This document shows, in pieces, positions 34,119-42,190 of a DNA stretch of 64,000 nucleotides. The notes below the pieces were generated by a model that worked only from the letters and a program-made list of their open reading frames with translations, did not search any database and was not told the origin of the DNA. The translations under genes and the position numbers were made by a program. This DNA is from Uliginosibacterium sp. 31-16 (lineage in GTDB: Bacteria > Pseudomonadota > Gammaproteobacteria > Burkholderiales > Rhodocyclaceae). Position 1 is the first letter of the stretch, and the number at the start of each line of letters is the position of its first letter. The stretch covers positions 1,054,001-1,118,000 of the forward strand of contig NZ_JAVALZ010000001.1 of the NCBI RefSeq assembly GCF_030730865.1. Reading direction: 5' to 3'.

Positions 34119-35057
34119 TTGTCTGCCCTGCCCCGCCTGAATCTGCCTGTCGCCTCACGCAGCCTGTGTCTCGGTCGCTGGGCCGTGCCGGCCTGGTGGT
34201 ACTGGGTCGTGTGCGCTGATCTGGTTTTGCTGCTGCCTGCCATCTTCGCCATGCAGGAGCGCCTGCCCAGCTGGCTGGCGTGGCTGGGGCAGTTCGAGCC
34301 GGGGCTGGTCTGGGCCTTCGCCGCCACCGGCATTTTCGGCCTCAGTCTGGTTCTGCTCCTCCACCTGCGCCGCAATCCGGACGCGGCGACCCGCATCTTT
34401 GGCGACCGCATCGAACTCGATGATGGCAAGGGTGAAGTACGCGTGCTGCACTGGCGCAGGATCGAGGCGCGGGCCGACGATCAAACCGGCGATATCCGGA
34501 TCAGGACGGTGGGCTCGGGTGACGGCTCTTACGATGCCATTCACCTCATGCTGCGTCAGGCCAACGGCCGGGTGGAAGAGGAGCAGCTGATGTGCAGTCT
34601 GCATCCGCTCGGCCGCCCCGCCCCGAGCTTTGCCAATCAGTACGCCTTGCGCCGCGCCTTCGTGCTGGCCCTGCAGCTGGCGCGACCGGAGCTGCGCATT
34701 GCCGACGAGGTGTGGACGCTGTGCGAGGTGCATCCCGCCAGCCTGCGTCGCGACTGGCGCCCGAAGTGGTTTTTCCGCAGCAGCATGGGCGCCATGCTCA
34801 TGGCAGTCTGCGCACTCATCATGAGCTTTGATCTACGCCAGCACCCGTATCTGGCCATCGCGGCCATCGTCGGCCTGATGCTGGGGTGGGCCATCGTGCA
34901 TGCCCTGCTCGCCAACCGGCTCTTCGCCCAGGCTGACGACGCCAGCGTCAGCGCACGCCGGCTGGCGGCGCTGGCGCAGCTGGCCGGACGCGAAGGCCTG
35001 CCCTGGCCGCCGCACAAAACCGGAAAGTCCGCCGCACCGACAGGCGCCCGCGGATAA
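34119..35057 (+). CDS. Uncharacterised membrane protein
   Basis: Protein of about 312 residues. It has two N-terminal membrane segments (about 27-48 and 62-84), a soluble middle domain of about 130 residues, and two further membrane segments near 226-270, then a charged tail. The middle reads like a PH-like, strand-rich domain (IFGDRIELDDGKGEVRVLHWRRIEAR), but this is only an impression. I do not recognise the family. The start is uncertain: TTG 34119 has GGAG 6 nt upstream; TTG 34104 is the longest option; there is no early ATG. Confidence 0.65.
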   Translation: MSALPRLNLPVASRSLCLGRWAVPAWWYWVVCADLVLLLPAIFAMQERLPSWLAWLGQFEPGLVWAFAATGIFGLSLVLLLHLRRNPDAATRIFGDRIELDDGKGEVRVLHWRRIEARADDQTGDIRIRTVGSGDGSYDAIHLMLRQANGRVEEEQLMCSLHPLGRPAPSFANQYALRRAFVLALQLARPELRIADEVWTLCEVHPASLRRDWRPKWFFRSSMGAMLMAVCALIMSFDLRQHPYLAIAAIVGLMLGWAIVHALLANRLFAQADDASVSARRLAALAQLAGREGLPWPPHKTGKSAAPTGARG

Positions 35058-35111
35058 TCGCTGTGCCGCACCCCGGCAGAGCACTCGCCGCAGACCCGCT
35101 CCCAGCCTAGC

Positions 35112-35203
35112 TTTTCAGGCAGGCAGGCGCCTGATCCGCAGCCATCGCGGGTCTTCAGACGGCATGCCTGCAGAGCATTGCTGCACGCGGCTTTGCAGAC
35201 AGG
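35112..35203. repeat. REP-like element C
   Basis: Carries GCGGCTTTGCAGACAGG (35187-35203), identical to element B, plus GGCATGCCTGCAG and mirrored GCAGGC/GCCTGC words that form hairpins. Intergenic, before the Kef-type gene. Confidence 0.65.
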
Positions 35204-35285
35204 GGAACCACAAGGGCTTCCTGTCGGTCGTACCACGGCTGCTTTGGCATAATGCTTCAGCCCCCTGCCCTCCGGAATCCCTGTC

Positions 35286-36980
35286 ATGCCTCACGAAATC
35301 AACCTGATCACCACGATTGCCGCGGCGCTGGGCCTGGCCATGATTTTTGGCTACTTCGCCACGCGCCTGCGCATGCCGCCGTTGGTGGGTTACCTGCTCG
35401 CCGGGGTAGTGATCGGGCCGGCTACGCCGGGCTTCGTGGCCGACATGGGGCTGGCTTCCCAACTGGCGGAAATCGGTGTGATGCTGCTGATGTTCGGCGT
35501 CGGCCTGCATTTCTCGCTGGCCGATCTGCTGGCGGTGCGGCGCATCGCCGTGCCCGGCGCGGTGGTGCAGATCGCCGCCGCCACGGCGCTGGGCTTTGTG
35601 ACGGCACATTTCTGGGGCTGGAGCCCGGGCGAAGCGCTAGTGTTCGGCCTGTCACTCTCCTGCGCAAGCACGGTGGTGCTGCTGCGCGCGCTGGAAGACC
35701 GCGGCGTGCTGGATTCGGTGAACGGGCGCATCGCGGTGGGCTGGCTGATCGTGGAAGACCTGGCGATGGTGCTGGTGCTGGTGCTGCTGCCGCCGCTGGC
35801 CGGCTTGCTCGGCGGGCAGGCGCAGGTCAGCGCGCTGGGCGGCGCCTGGGGCACGCTGGCGTGGACCCTGTTCAAGGTCAGTGCCTTCATCGCCCTGATG
35901 TTGCTGGCCGGGCGCCGGGTGTTTCCGGCGCTGCTCGGCAGGGTTGCCAAGACCGGCTCGCGCGAGCTGTTCAGCCTGTGCGTGATCGCCAGCGCGGTCG
36001 GAGTGGCCTTCGGTGCGGCCAAGCTGTTCGACGTGTCGTTCGCGCTGGGGGCATTTTTCGCCGGGATGATGATGCGCGAATCGGAATTCGCCCATCGCGC
36101 CGCCGACGAATCCCTGCCGCTGCGCGACGCGTTCTCGGTGCTGTTCTTCGTTTCCATCGGCATGCTGCTGGACCCGGCCATCCTGCTGCGCGAACCGCTG
36201 CATGTACTCGGCGTGGTGGCGATCATCATGCTCGGCAAGACGCTGGCCGCCTTCGTGCTGGTGCTGCTGTTCCGCTACCCGCTGAATTCGGCGCTGATCG
36301 TGGCCGCCAGCCTGGCGCAGATCGGCGAGTTCTCCTTCATCCTGATCGGCCTGGGGGCGCAGCTCGGCCTGTTTCCGCAGCAGGGAGCGAGTCTGGTGCT
36401 GGCCGGGGCGTTCATCTCGATTGCGCTCAATCCGCTCATGTTCGCCGCCATCGAACCCCTGCGGCGCTGGGCGCTGGCCCGCTCGGAGCTGGCCCGCAAG
36501 CTGGAGGCCCGCACCGATCCGCTGGCCGAACTGCCGCAGAGCGTGGATCAGCAGCACCTGAGCGGTCAGGTGGTGCTGGCCGGCTATGGCGCAGTGGGGC
36601 AGCGCATTGCCCGGGCTTTCGATGCGGCACAGATCCGCTACGTGGTGGCGGATGACCAGCGCGAGCAGGTGGAAGCCCTGCGCGCCCGCGGCGTGCCCGC
36701 CGTGTGCGGCGATCCGGCCGACCCGATGGTCCTGGTGCAGGCTCACATCGCCCGCGCCGGCATGCTGCTGGTGGCCTCGCCGGATTGCTTCGAGGTGCGC
36801 AGCATGATCGAGACGGCGCGCAGCCTGAATCCGGCCATCGAGATCGTGGTGCACACCCTGACCGACAGCGCCGCGACGGCACTGCCGAAAGAGCCCGGCA
36901 TCCACGTCTTCGTCAGCGAGGACGAGCTGGCCCGGGCCATGGTCGCGCACGTGGTGGCACGCACGGCCGGGGCGCACTGA
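35286..36980 (+). CDS. Kef-type K+/H+ antiporter with RCK domain (YbaL-like)
   Basis: Inner-membrane protein of 564 residues. About 12 membrane segments form a CPA2 Na+/H+-exchanger domain (residues about 1-385; GYLLAGVVIGP, LMFGVGLHFSLADLLAV, FFAGMMMRESEFAHRAADESLPLRDAFSVLFFVSIGMLLDP). A cytoplasmic TrkA-N/RCK domain follows (about 415-535; GQVVLAGYGAVGQRIARAF ... YVVADDQREQ). The length and lack of a large TrkA-C part are closer to YbaL than to KefB/KefC. Expected role: nucleotide-gated K+ efflux and pH protection. A CATAAT -10-like box is upstream. Confidence 0.9.
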   Translation: MPHEINLITTIAAALGLAMIFGYFATRLRMPPLVGYLLAGVVIGPATPGFVADMGLASQLAEIGVMLLMFGVGLHFSLADLLAVRRIAVPGAVVQIAAATALGFVTAHFWGWSPGEALVFGLSLSCASTVVLLRALEDRGVLDSVNGRIAVGWLIVEDLAMVLVLVLLPPLAGLLGGQAQVSALGGAWGTLAWTLFKVSAFIALMLLAGRRVFPALLGRVAKTGSRELFSLCVIASAVGVAFGAAKLFDVSFALGAFFAGMMMRESEFAHRAADESLPLRDAFSVLFFVSIGMLLDPAILLREPLHVLGVVAIIMLGKTLAAFVLVLLFRYPLNSALIVAASLAQIGEFSFILIGLGAQLGLFPQQGASLVLAGAFISIALNPLMFAAIEPLRRWALARSELARKLEARTDPLAELPQSVDQQHLSGQVVLAGYGAVGQRIARAFDAAQIRYVVADDQREQVEALRARGVPAVCGDPADPMVLVQAHIARAGMLLVASPDCFEVRSMIETARSLNPAIEIVVHTLTDSAATALPKEPGIHVFVSEDELARAMVAHVVARTAGAH

Positions 36981-37001
36981 ACCCAGGAAACACCCCCGAA
37001 A

Positions 37002-37108
37002 GCTGCTTGCAGCCTTGTTCTTCAGGCAGGCAGTCGGGAGAAGCGCGCCCGCCAAGGCTGACGCGGCATGCTGCCTGCAAAGGGCCGCGCAAAGCGGCTC
37101 TGCAGGCC
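37002..37108. repeat. REP-like element D
   Basis: Mirrored GCAGGCAG and CTGCCTGC words, AGCCTT/AAGGCT and a GCGGCTCTGCAGG block similar to GCGGCTTTGCAGACAGG of elements B and C. Lies between the convergent Kef-type and alginate lyase genes. Confidence 0.5.
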
Positions 37109-37112
37109 GGCA

Positions 37113-37931
37113 CTAGTTCAGATCGATCTGCCGGATCAGCACCTCGGCGTACGCCTCCGGTGCATCGTAGCGGGCCTCCGCCCAGCCTTTCTTCGCGCAG
37201 ACGACATTGGGCAGGCCATCGCTGCCCAGCTTGCTGCAGGCCTGGATATAGACCCCGGCCTTGAAGTAACAGGCGCCCGCGATACCGGCCGGGGCCAGAT
37301 GCGCTGCAAGCTGTTTCTCCGCCCCGCTGACGAGGTTGCGGTAAGCCACGCGCACCGTGCCGTGGTCCGCCGCGATGGTCACGCGCATCGGCTGGCCGAG
37401 GGTGTAAGCCGCATCCAGCACTTCGCGCTGCGCCGCGTCGTTCCACAGCAATTCGATGCGGCCGCTGTCAGTGCGGCCATTGGCGTCTGCCGGGCCGGAG
37501 TACTTGAGCATCAGGTTGTCGCTCCTGGCGTCGTGGATCTGGCCGAGAGTCACCTCCGGCTTGGCCGTGGTGGTCGCCAGCAAAGTCTGTTCAAGGCTCA
37601 GGCTGCGCGTGTCCTGCAGGCAATCCCAAGCCGCGGGGCGGCCTGCCGCGGTCATTTCGCGCAGTTCGCTGCGGGCGTAGGCGGTGCTGCCGCTGGTGCG
37701 CGCCCCACCGGCATGGGCACGGAAAATCAGGCCCTCGGGCGTGGCGTGGAACCAGGGCGGATTGGCATAGCCCCGCAGGTTGGCGACCTCATCGGCCTTG
37801 CCATCACCATTGGCGTCGACCGGCAGGCTCAGCTTCCAGCGGCTCAGCCCGCTGGCGCTCAGCGGAGCATTCTGGGCAAACACCGGAGCGGCACACCCCA
37901 GCAGCAGGATGCCCAGCCCGCAACGCCTCAC
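37113..37931 (-). CDS. PL7-type alginate lyase, exported
   Basis: Secreted protein of 272 residues with a signal peptide ending APVFAQ near residue 20. The three PL7 alginate lyase motifs occur in order: RSELREM (about 89-95), QIH (about 130-132) and YFKAGVYIQ (about 223-231). These supply the catalytic Arg, His and Tyr for beta-elimination of alginate. A short SLPVDANGDGKADEV segment near the start is also typical. The isoleucine in QIH suggests preference for guluronate-containing blocks in this family. GTG 37931 overlaps the stop of the upstream gene. No alginate biosynthesis genes are nearby. Confidence 0.85.
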   Translation of the reverse strand: MRRCGLGILLLGCAAPVFAQNAPLSASGLSRWKLSLPVDANGDGKADEVANLRGYANPPWFHATPEGLIFRAHAGGARTSGSTAYARSELREMTAAGRPAAWDCLQDTRSLSLEQTLLATTTAKPEVTLGQIHDARSDNLMLKYSGPADANGRTDSGRIELLWNDAAQREVLDAAYTLGQPMRVTIAADHGTVRVAYRNLVSGAEKQLAAHLAPAGIAGACYFKAGVYIQACSKLGSDGLPNVVCAKKGWAEARYDAPEAYAEVLIRQIDLN

Positions 37932-38323
37932 TTGCGGCGCGTCCAGTAATCGGTCTGCTTGCCTTCTTTGCTGGTGTAGTCGTCACGGATCCTGTCCGCC
38001 TCGACCAGGCTCAGGCGGCTGTGCGTGCGCCACTGGGTGGAGGGCATCAGGAAGGTGGCGGAAAGCACCTTGCCATTCCATTTCAGCTCACTGATCTCGA
38101 ACCATTCATCGCCCTGCGCATCGCGGCCGTACAGGCAGATTTCCCGGCCCTTGCCGACGATCGAGTAACGCACATTCCACTCTGCGATCTGCCAGTTGCC
38201 GATGAAGCGGTTGTCGAATTTCTTCTGCGGCACGAAGCAGGCCGGCGGCGGGGCGGCCATGCTCACGCCCGCTTGCAGCCCCAGCAAGGCGATGAGGAGC
38301 CCCCGTGTCATCTCGCGAATCAT
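37928..38323 (-). CDS. Small exported protein, unknown
   Basis: Protein of 131 residues with a cleavable signal peptide (about 1-23, ending GVSMAA). The mature domain is strand-rich (RFIGNWQIAEWNVRYSIVGKGREICLYGRDAQGDEWFEISELKWNGKVLSATFLMPSTQWRTHSRLSL, given here as a trend only) and resembles small lipocalin-like or DUF-type periplasmic domains. Two Cys (mature residues near 29 and 63) could form a disulfide. I do not recognise the family. It overlaps the alginate lyase start by 4 nt, so the two are probably translated together. Confidence 0.65.
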   Translation of the reverse strand: MIREMTRGLLIALLGLQAGVSMAAPPPACFVPQKKFDNRFIGNWQIAEWNVRYSIVGKGREICLYGRDAQGDEWFEISELKWNGKVLSATFLMPSTQWRTHSRLSLVEADRIRDDYTSKEGKQTDYWTRRK

Positions 38324-38370
38324 GCATTCCCCTCGGTTGAAACAGGATCAACACCCTGGACGCAGCGATA

Positions 38371-38718
38371 TTACCGCGGAACCCCGTCACCCTGCGCGGC
38401 GCAGAACAGCGCCAGCCACACGGTACGCGGTGCCGTAAAGGCCACGCGGTGGCGGTAGCCGGCCGGGATCAGCAGTGCGTCGCCCACACCCAGTTCAACG
38501 CGCGTGCCGTCGCCGTACTCCAGCGCCGCTGCGCCGGTCAGCAGCAGCACCCACTCGTCCTCGGCCTGATCAAACCAGAAGCCCGGCGGGCTGACCTGCC
38601 CGTCCGACACGATGCGCTCCAGGCGCACGCCGGGCCGCTCCAGCAAGGTCTGGAAGTGTTCCGTGGCGGACTTCTCTGGCAGGGGGTGCTGCAGATTGAC
38701 GATGGATGCGGGTTTCAT
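38371..38718 (-). CDS. Cupin-domain protein
   Basis: Small cytoplasmic cupin of 115 residues. The first cupin motif-like segment includes PPGFWFDQAEDEWVLLLTGAALEYGDG; the second is LGVGDALLIPAGYRHRVAFTAP with the histidine of the barrel. The metal-site His/Glu set looks incomplete in the first motif, so it may bind without catalysis. ATG 38718 starts close to the usual family N-terminus; an upstream start at 38739 adds 7 residues. Function cannot be assigned. Confidence 0.75.
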   Translation of the reverse strand: MKPASIVNLQHPLPEKSATEHFQTLLERPGVRLERIVSDGQVSPPGFWFDQAEDEWVLLLTGAAALEYGDGTRVELGVGDALLIPAGYRHRVAFTAPRTVWLALFCAAQGDGVPR

Positions 38719-38764
38719 CGCAGGATGGCTGGAAAACAAGGCTGGATGCGGGTTTCAGGCATGC

Positions 38765-39613
38765 TCAGTCGCAGCCGCCGATAGCCTGACAACCTGCGTA
38801 AACCTCTGCGGAGACTTCGCGCAGCGTGCATTGCCGCGTGCGGATGTTGCACGTCACTTCGTACTCGGCATCGACCTTGCGCACCCAGTCACCCACCTCG
38901 CAATGGTGTTCCTGGCCATCGTCGATACTCTCCTCGCGGTGCGTGGCAAAACGCATGAGCTGTGGTCCCCCGGCTACCGGCTCGTCCGCGCGGATCGTTC
39001 CTCCGGGCAGTTGGGCACTGAAAACCGTATGCCCGGCCATCCGGTCGTAGACCGACAGTTCTCCGGTCGGCACCGCGCCAAGACAGGAGTCTTTCTGCGG
39101 CAGCGAAAGCAGCAGGTTCGGATCCGTGAACGCATACACCGGCCCCGGCAGATCGGCGCGCACACGCAGGCTGGCCTTGTCGAGGAACACGCTGCGATGG
39201 CTGTCCACGCCACCATCGATCCCGGCATGCGCGGTGTGCGTTTCCTCCACGCGCGTGATCTGCAGCACGTGGTACGGCCCTGCCGCCTCCAGCTTCAACG
39301 TTACATGCCCCTCGACCGGATCAGTGAAATCGGCGCCATCCGCCACCTGCGGCGGATGCAGCGCATCCTGGCGCGCCTGAAAGGCCGCAATGAGTTCCGT
39401 CAGCCGCGCCTCATCCACCGGCTGTGGCAGATCAGCCAGCGCGGCAATGAAGCCATCCACCTCGTTCAGCGCCTCGGGCGGAAGCTCCGCCAGCCCGGCA
39501 ATAGGCGCAGCCGCCTCGGGCGGCCACACACGATCGCGCATCAGCCAGACTCCCGCCGCCGCCCACAGGGCCAGCACGACAACCACAAACAACCCACGTT
39601 TTGGCACGTTCAC
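38765..39613 (-). CDS. Uncharacterised membrane-anchored protein
   Basis: Protein of 282 residues with one N-terminal membrane segment (about residues 6-23) and the rest probably periplasmic. Four cysteines lie in the last third (CEVGDW, CNIRTRQC, GCQAIGGC) and could form disulfides. No family is recognised. GTG 39613 overlaps the stop of the preceding membrane-protein gene (39610), which decides the start over 39637 and suggests translational coupling. Confidence 0.65.
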   Translation of the reverse strand: MNVPKRGLFVVVVLALWAAAGVWLMRDRVWPPEAAAPIAGLAELPPEALNEVDGFIAALADLPQPVDEARLTELIAAFQARQDALHPPQVADGADFTDPVEGHVTLKLEAAGPYHVLQITRVEETHTAHAGIDGGVDSHRSVFLDKASLRVRADLPGPVYAFTDPNLLLSLPQKDSCLGAVPTGELSVYDRMAGHTVFSAQLPGGTIRADEPVAGGPQLMRFATHREESIDDGQEHHCEVGDWVRKVDAEYEVTCNIRTRQCTLREVSAEVYAGCQAIGGCD

Positions 39614-40146
39614 CAGCGCATCCCCGCCATGGCACACATCGCCGTTGCATAGAACATCAAGATACCGAAGCCCAGCGCAAGGGGCAGACTGCTCAGACTG
39701 CCGAACAGCCAGTTGCGACGAAAACCCGCCTGCTGCCGCTCAGCCCGGCGCAGCGCCGGCAGCGGCAGGACAGCCGCCACCAGAGGCAGCAGCAGCACCG
39801 CCCACATCAGCCAGTCCGGCGCCCGGCAGGAAGCCAGCAATGCCGCCACACCGATCAGCGTCAGCACCCCCAGCAGCTGCAGAAGGATGAAGCGCAGGCG
39901 CGGCCAGGGGCACTTCAGACTCAGCCACAGCACGTACAGCGGCCAGGTGATCGCCCCGGCCATCAGCACCAGATTGTGCTGCGCCAGCTGCGTACCGCTG
40001 AAAAAGTCGTACCAGATCGGCGGCAGAATCAGCACCAGCAGGAAAATGCCAAGATGCTTCGCCACCCGAGAGGCAAGCCGGAACCCGCTTCTGGCTTTGC
40101 TTTCCGGCACAGCAGGCTGGAGATCGTTGCTGGGCGTGGTGTTCAT
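39610..40146 (-). CDS. Uncharacterised multispan membrane protein
   Basis: Protein of 178 residues with a polar N-terminus of about 30 residues followed by about five hydrophobic segments (near 31-46, 57-76, 86-105, 111-131 and 152-172). There are no recognisable catalytic motifs. Its stop overlaps the GTG start of the next gene by 4 nt, so the two products probably act together at the membrane. I do not recognise either family; the pair could be an accessory envelope system. Confidence 0.6.
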   Translation of the reverse strand: MNTTPSNDLQPAVPESKARSGFRLASRVAKHLGIFLLVLILPPIWYDFFSGTQLAQHNLVLMAGAITWPLYVLWLSLKCPWPRLRFILLQLLGVLTLIGVAALLASCRAPDWLMWAVLLLPLVAAVLPLPALRRAERQQAGFRRNWLFGSLSSLPLALGFGILMFYATAMCAMAGMRW

Positions 40147-40167
40147 CGTGTCGTGTCTGAAGAACGT

Positions 40168-40368
40168 TTATGGAAGCGGCTTGGCGGGCGGCACTGAATC
40201 AGCCTCCTCACGCTGCCAGTCCATCCAGTCCTCGCCGAACCACTCCACCGGATGCGCCGTGCGCTCCGAACCATTCCCACAGTACATCGCATCCACAGCG
40301 CAATACTTGTCGCAGCCCCAGCAGATGCGCTCGGGATGCTTGGGGTGGAGGGGGAATTTCTTGGCCAT
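40168..40368 (-). CDS. DUF3079 small protein
   Basis: Protein of 66 residues matching the DUF3079 pattern: KKFPLHPKHPERICWGCDKYC (shown in part), then CGNGSERTAHP and EWFGEDW. Three cysteines (CWGCDKYC is the first group) and a later Cys suggest zinc or iron-sulfur binding. The family is common in beta- and gammaproteobacteria and has no known function. It lies 21 nt upstream of the membrane-protein pair on the same strand, so it may lead that operon. Confidence 0.85.
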   Translation of the reverse strand: MAKKFPLHPKHPERICWGCDKYCAVDAMYCGNGSERTAHPVEWFGEDWMDWQREEADSVPPAKPLP

Positions 40369-40493
40369 GGCGTGTGGAATCCAGCTTTGCTTCGTCAGCC
40401 ATCATACCGGGCCAGGCGACTGGCCGGACCCCGGCGGATTGTTCTGCTGCCATAATCAGGGGGAAGGAATCGCGCCCACACAGAGCCTGAAAA

Positions 40494-41576
40494 CTATTGC
40501 ACCAGCGCCTCGGTCTTGAGATACGTGTCCAGAACCTCGATCGGCTTGCCTTGCTGCATCTTGCGGGCGAGTTCTTGCGCAGCTTCGATCTGGCGATGAT
40601 CCATTGATTCAAGCAACCTTCTTCTGCTTATGCTCGCGGTTGCTTTTGCCTTCAAGATGATCCAGTCCGCATTGGGCACTTCAATTTCAGCAGCAAGACT
40701 AAAAAGGGCAAAGGCTACTATGCTGGAAGCCTGAACACCCAAGCCATTCTTGTAAAGTAAACCGAGGTTGTACTGTGCTGAGGTATGTCCCTGATCGGCC
40801 GCAAGGCGGTACCAGCGTACGACCTCGCCCTTGTCCTGCGTCACTCCCATTCCGTTTGCGTACATCAGTGCAAGGTTATATTGAGCATCAGCTTTACCTT
40901 GCTCGGCTGCTAGTCGGTACCAGTGCCCAGCTTCCTTGTAATTCTGTGTCACGCCCAAACCTTCTGCATACATTACGCCAAGCCCATACTGGGCCTCAGC
41001 CTGACCCTGTTTAGCTGCCAAGCGAAACCACCGCTCAGCCTCCCCGAAGTCCTGCTTCACGCCGATGCCTCTGGCGTACATGGCCCCTAACTGAGTTTGT
41101 CCCAACGCATATCCCTGATCGGCGGATAGCTGATACAGGCGAACCGCTTCAGCGTTGTCCTGCAGCCCCACCCTCCCCTGTTCATAAAATAAGCCAAGGT
41201 TGTACTGTGCTTCGGGCTTCCCATTTTCGGAGGCCAGACGGAACCAGCGTACAGCCTCTTCATCACTCTGAATCACTCCATCGCCAGTTGCATATCTCTC
41301 GCCAAGAACGTTCTGAGCACCAGCGTGTCCCTGCATTGCGGCCTCTCGGTACCAGCGAACAGCCTCCTTAGCGTTTTTTTCCGTACCCTGGCCGTTAGCG
41401 TACATTGCCCCAAGGAGCACTTGCGAAAGCACATGCCCCTTCTTAGCCAACTGTTGAAATTCCGGTAAGGCAACTTTGAAATCCTTTCTATCGTAGGCAG
41501 CAACTCCTTCAGCTAAACCGGCCCAAGCACTTCCCGCCAGCGCCACCAGCAACACCCCAAGCATCCAGTTCTTCAT
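40494..41576 (-). CDS. Sel1-repeat protein, exported
   Basis: Protein of 360 residues with a signal peptide ending GSAWA near residue 19 and seven Sel1-like repeats of 36 residues (about 47-300; each AQYNLGLMYANGxGVxQDxxEAVRWYRLAAEQG-like). Such solenoids bind partner proteins in the periplasm. It is noticeably more AT-rich than its neighbours, especially in the repeat linkers, which may point to later acquisition. ATG 41576 is set by the signal peptide; the frame stays open upstream over the GIY-YIG gene. Partner unknown. Confidence 0.85.
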   Translation of the reverse strand: MKNWMLGVLLVALAGSAWAGLAEGVAAYDRKDFKVALPEFQQLAKKGHVLSQVLLGAMYANGQGTEKNAKEAVRWYREAAMQGHAGAQNVLGERYATGDGVIQSDEEAVRWFRLASENGKPEAQYNLGLFYEQGRVGLQDNAEAVRLYQLSADQGYALGQTQLGAMYARGIGVKQDFGEAERWFRLAAKQGQAEAQYGLGVMYAEGLGVTQNYKEAGHWYRLAAEQGKADAQYNLALMYANGMGVTQDKGEVVRWYRLAADQGHTSAQYNLGLLYKNGLGVQASSIVAFALFSLAAEIEVPNADWIILKAKATASISRRRLLESMDHRQIEAAQELARKMQQGKPIEVLDTYLKTEALVQ

Positions 41577-41647
41577 GGTTTTCTTTGCCCTTGTGCTTGA
41601 TCCAGATTCCGGAAATTCTGTCGCCCCTGCATGCAGGCCACGGTGAG

Positions 41648-41938
41648 TTATCGCTGGTGGCTGTGTTTGCCGCGCCCAAGACGATTCACATCCGCCCAGT
41701 CGCCACGCATCATCGCTTCCTTCTTGGCGCGGCTCCAGCCTTTGATCCGCTGCTCGGCCACCAGCGCTTCTTCTCGGGTTGTGCATTCCTGTGACCAAGC
41801 CAGTTCAACAGGCAGGCGCTGGGCGGTATAACCGTCACAAGCGCCAATATGATGCTGGCCGAGGCGGTGTTCGAGATTGTCAGTATGGCCAGTGTAGTAG
41901 CTGCCGTCGGCGCATTTCAGGATATAGACCGAGAACAT
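41648..41938 (-). CDS. GIY-YIG nuclease-domain protein
   Basis: Protein of 96 residues consisting of one GIY-YIG domain of the YhbQ/UPF0213 type: VYILKCADGSYYTGHTDNLEHRLGQH, then ELAWSQECTTREEALVAEQRIKGWSRAKKEAMM. The first Tyr, the Gly-His and the arginine/glutamate positions are present, so it may be an active nuclease. ATG 41938 has a near-perfect GAGGAGGG ribosome site. It follows a cluster of palindromic repeats and precedes the Sel1 gene. Confidence 0.88.
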   Translation of the reverse strand: MFSVYILKCADGSYYTGHTDNLEHRLGQHHIGACDGYTAQRLPVELAWSQECTTREEALVAEQRIKGWSRAKKEAMMRGDWADVNRLGRGKHSHQR

Positions 41939-41956
41939 TTGCCCTCCTCTCATCGG

Positions 41957-42143
41957 CCCTTCGACTTCGCTTTGTGCAGCCTGTTCTGAGCCTGCCGAAG
42001 GGCTCAGGGCGAACGGGTTTTGAAGCATCGCTCCCTCAAACACCGTTCGTGCTGAGCGTCAGGAGCGAAGCGACTGGAGTCGAAGCACCGCTTCAGGGGC
42101 ACGCAACCCTTCGACTTCGCTTTGCTACGCTCAGGGCGAACGG
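41957..42143. repeat. Palindromic CCGTTCG/CTTCGAC repeat cluster
   Basis: Two direct copies of CCTTCGACTTCGCTTTG followed by CTCAGGGCGAACGG (about 41958-42022 and 42108-42143) flank an inverted unit CCGTTCGTGCTGAGCG ... GTCGAAG. This is a common type of bacterial intergenic palindrome whose core matches the element at 648-773. It lies between parB and the GIY-YIG gene, with no ORF. Confidence 0.8.
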
Positions 42144-42190
42144 GGTGTTGTTGGGCGATTCATTCAAAACGATAACAACACGGCCTTTGC

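Noticed and set aside
41955-42150. Possible CRISPR or tandem array
   Set aside because: Direct copies are few, unequal and contain inverted parts; no regular spacers and no cas genes nearby.
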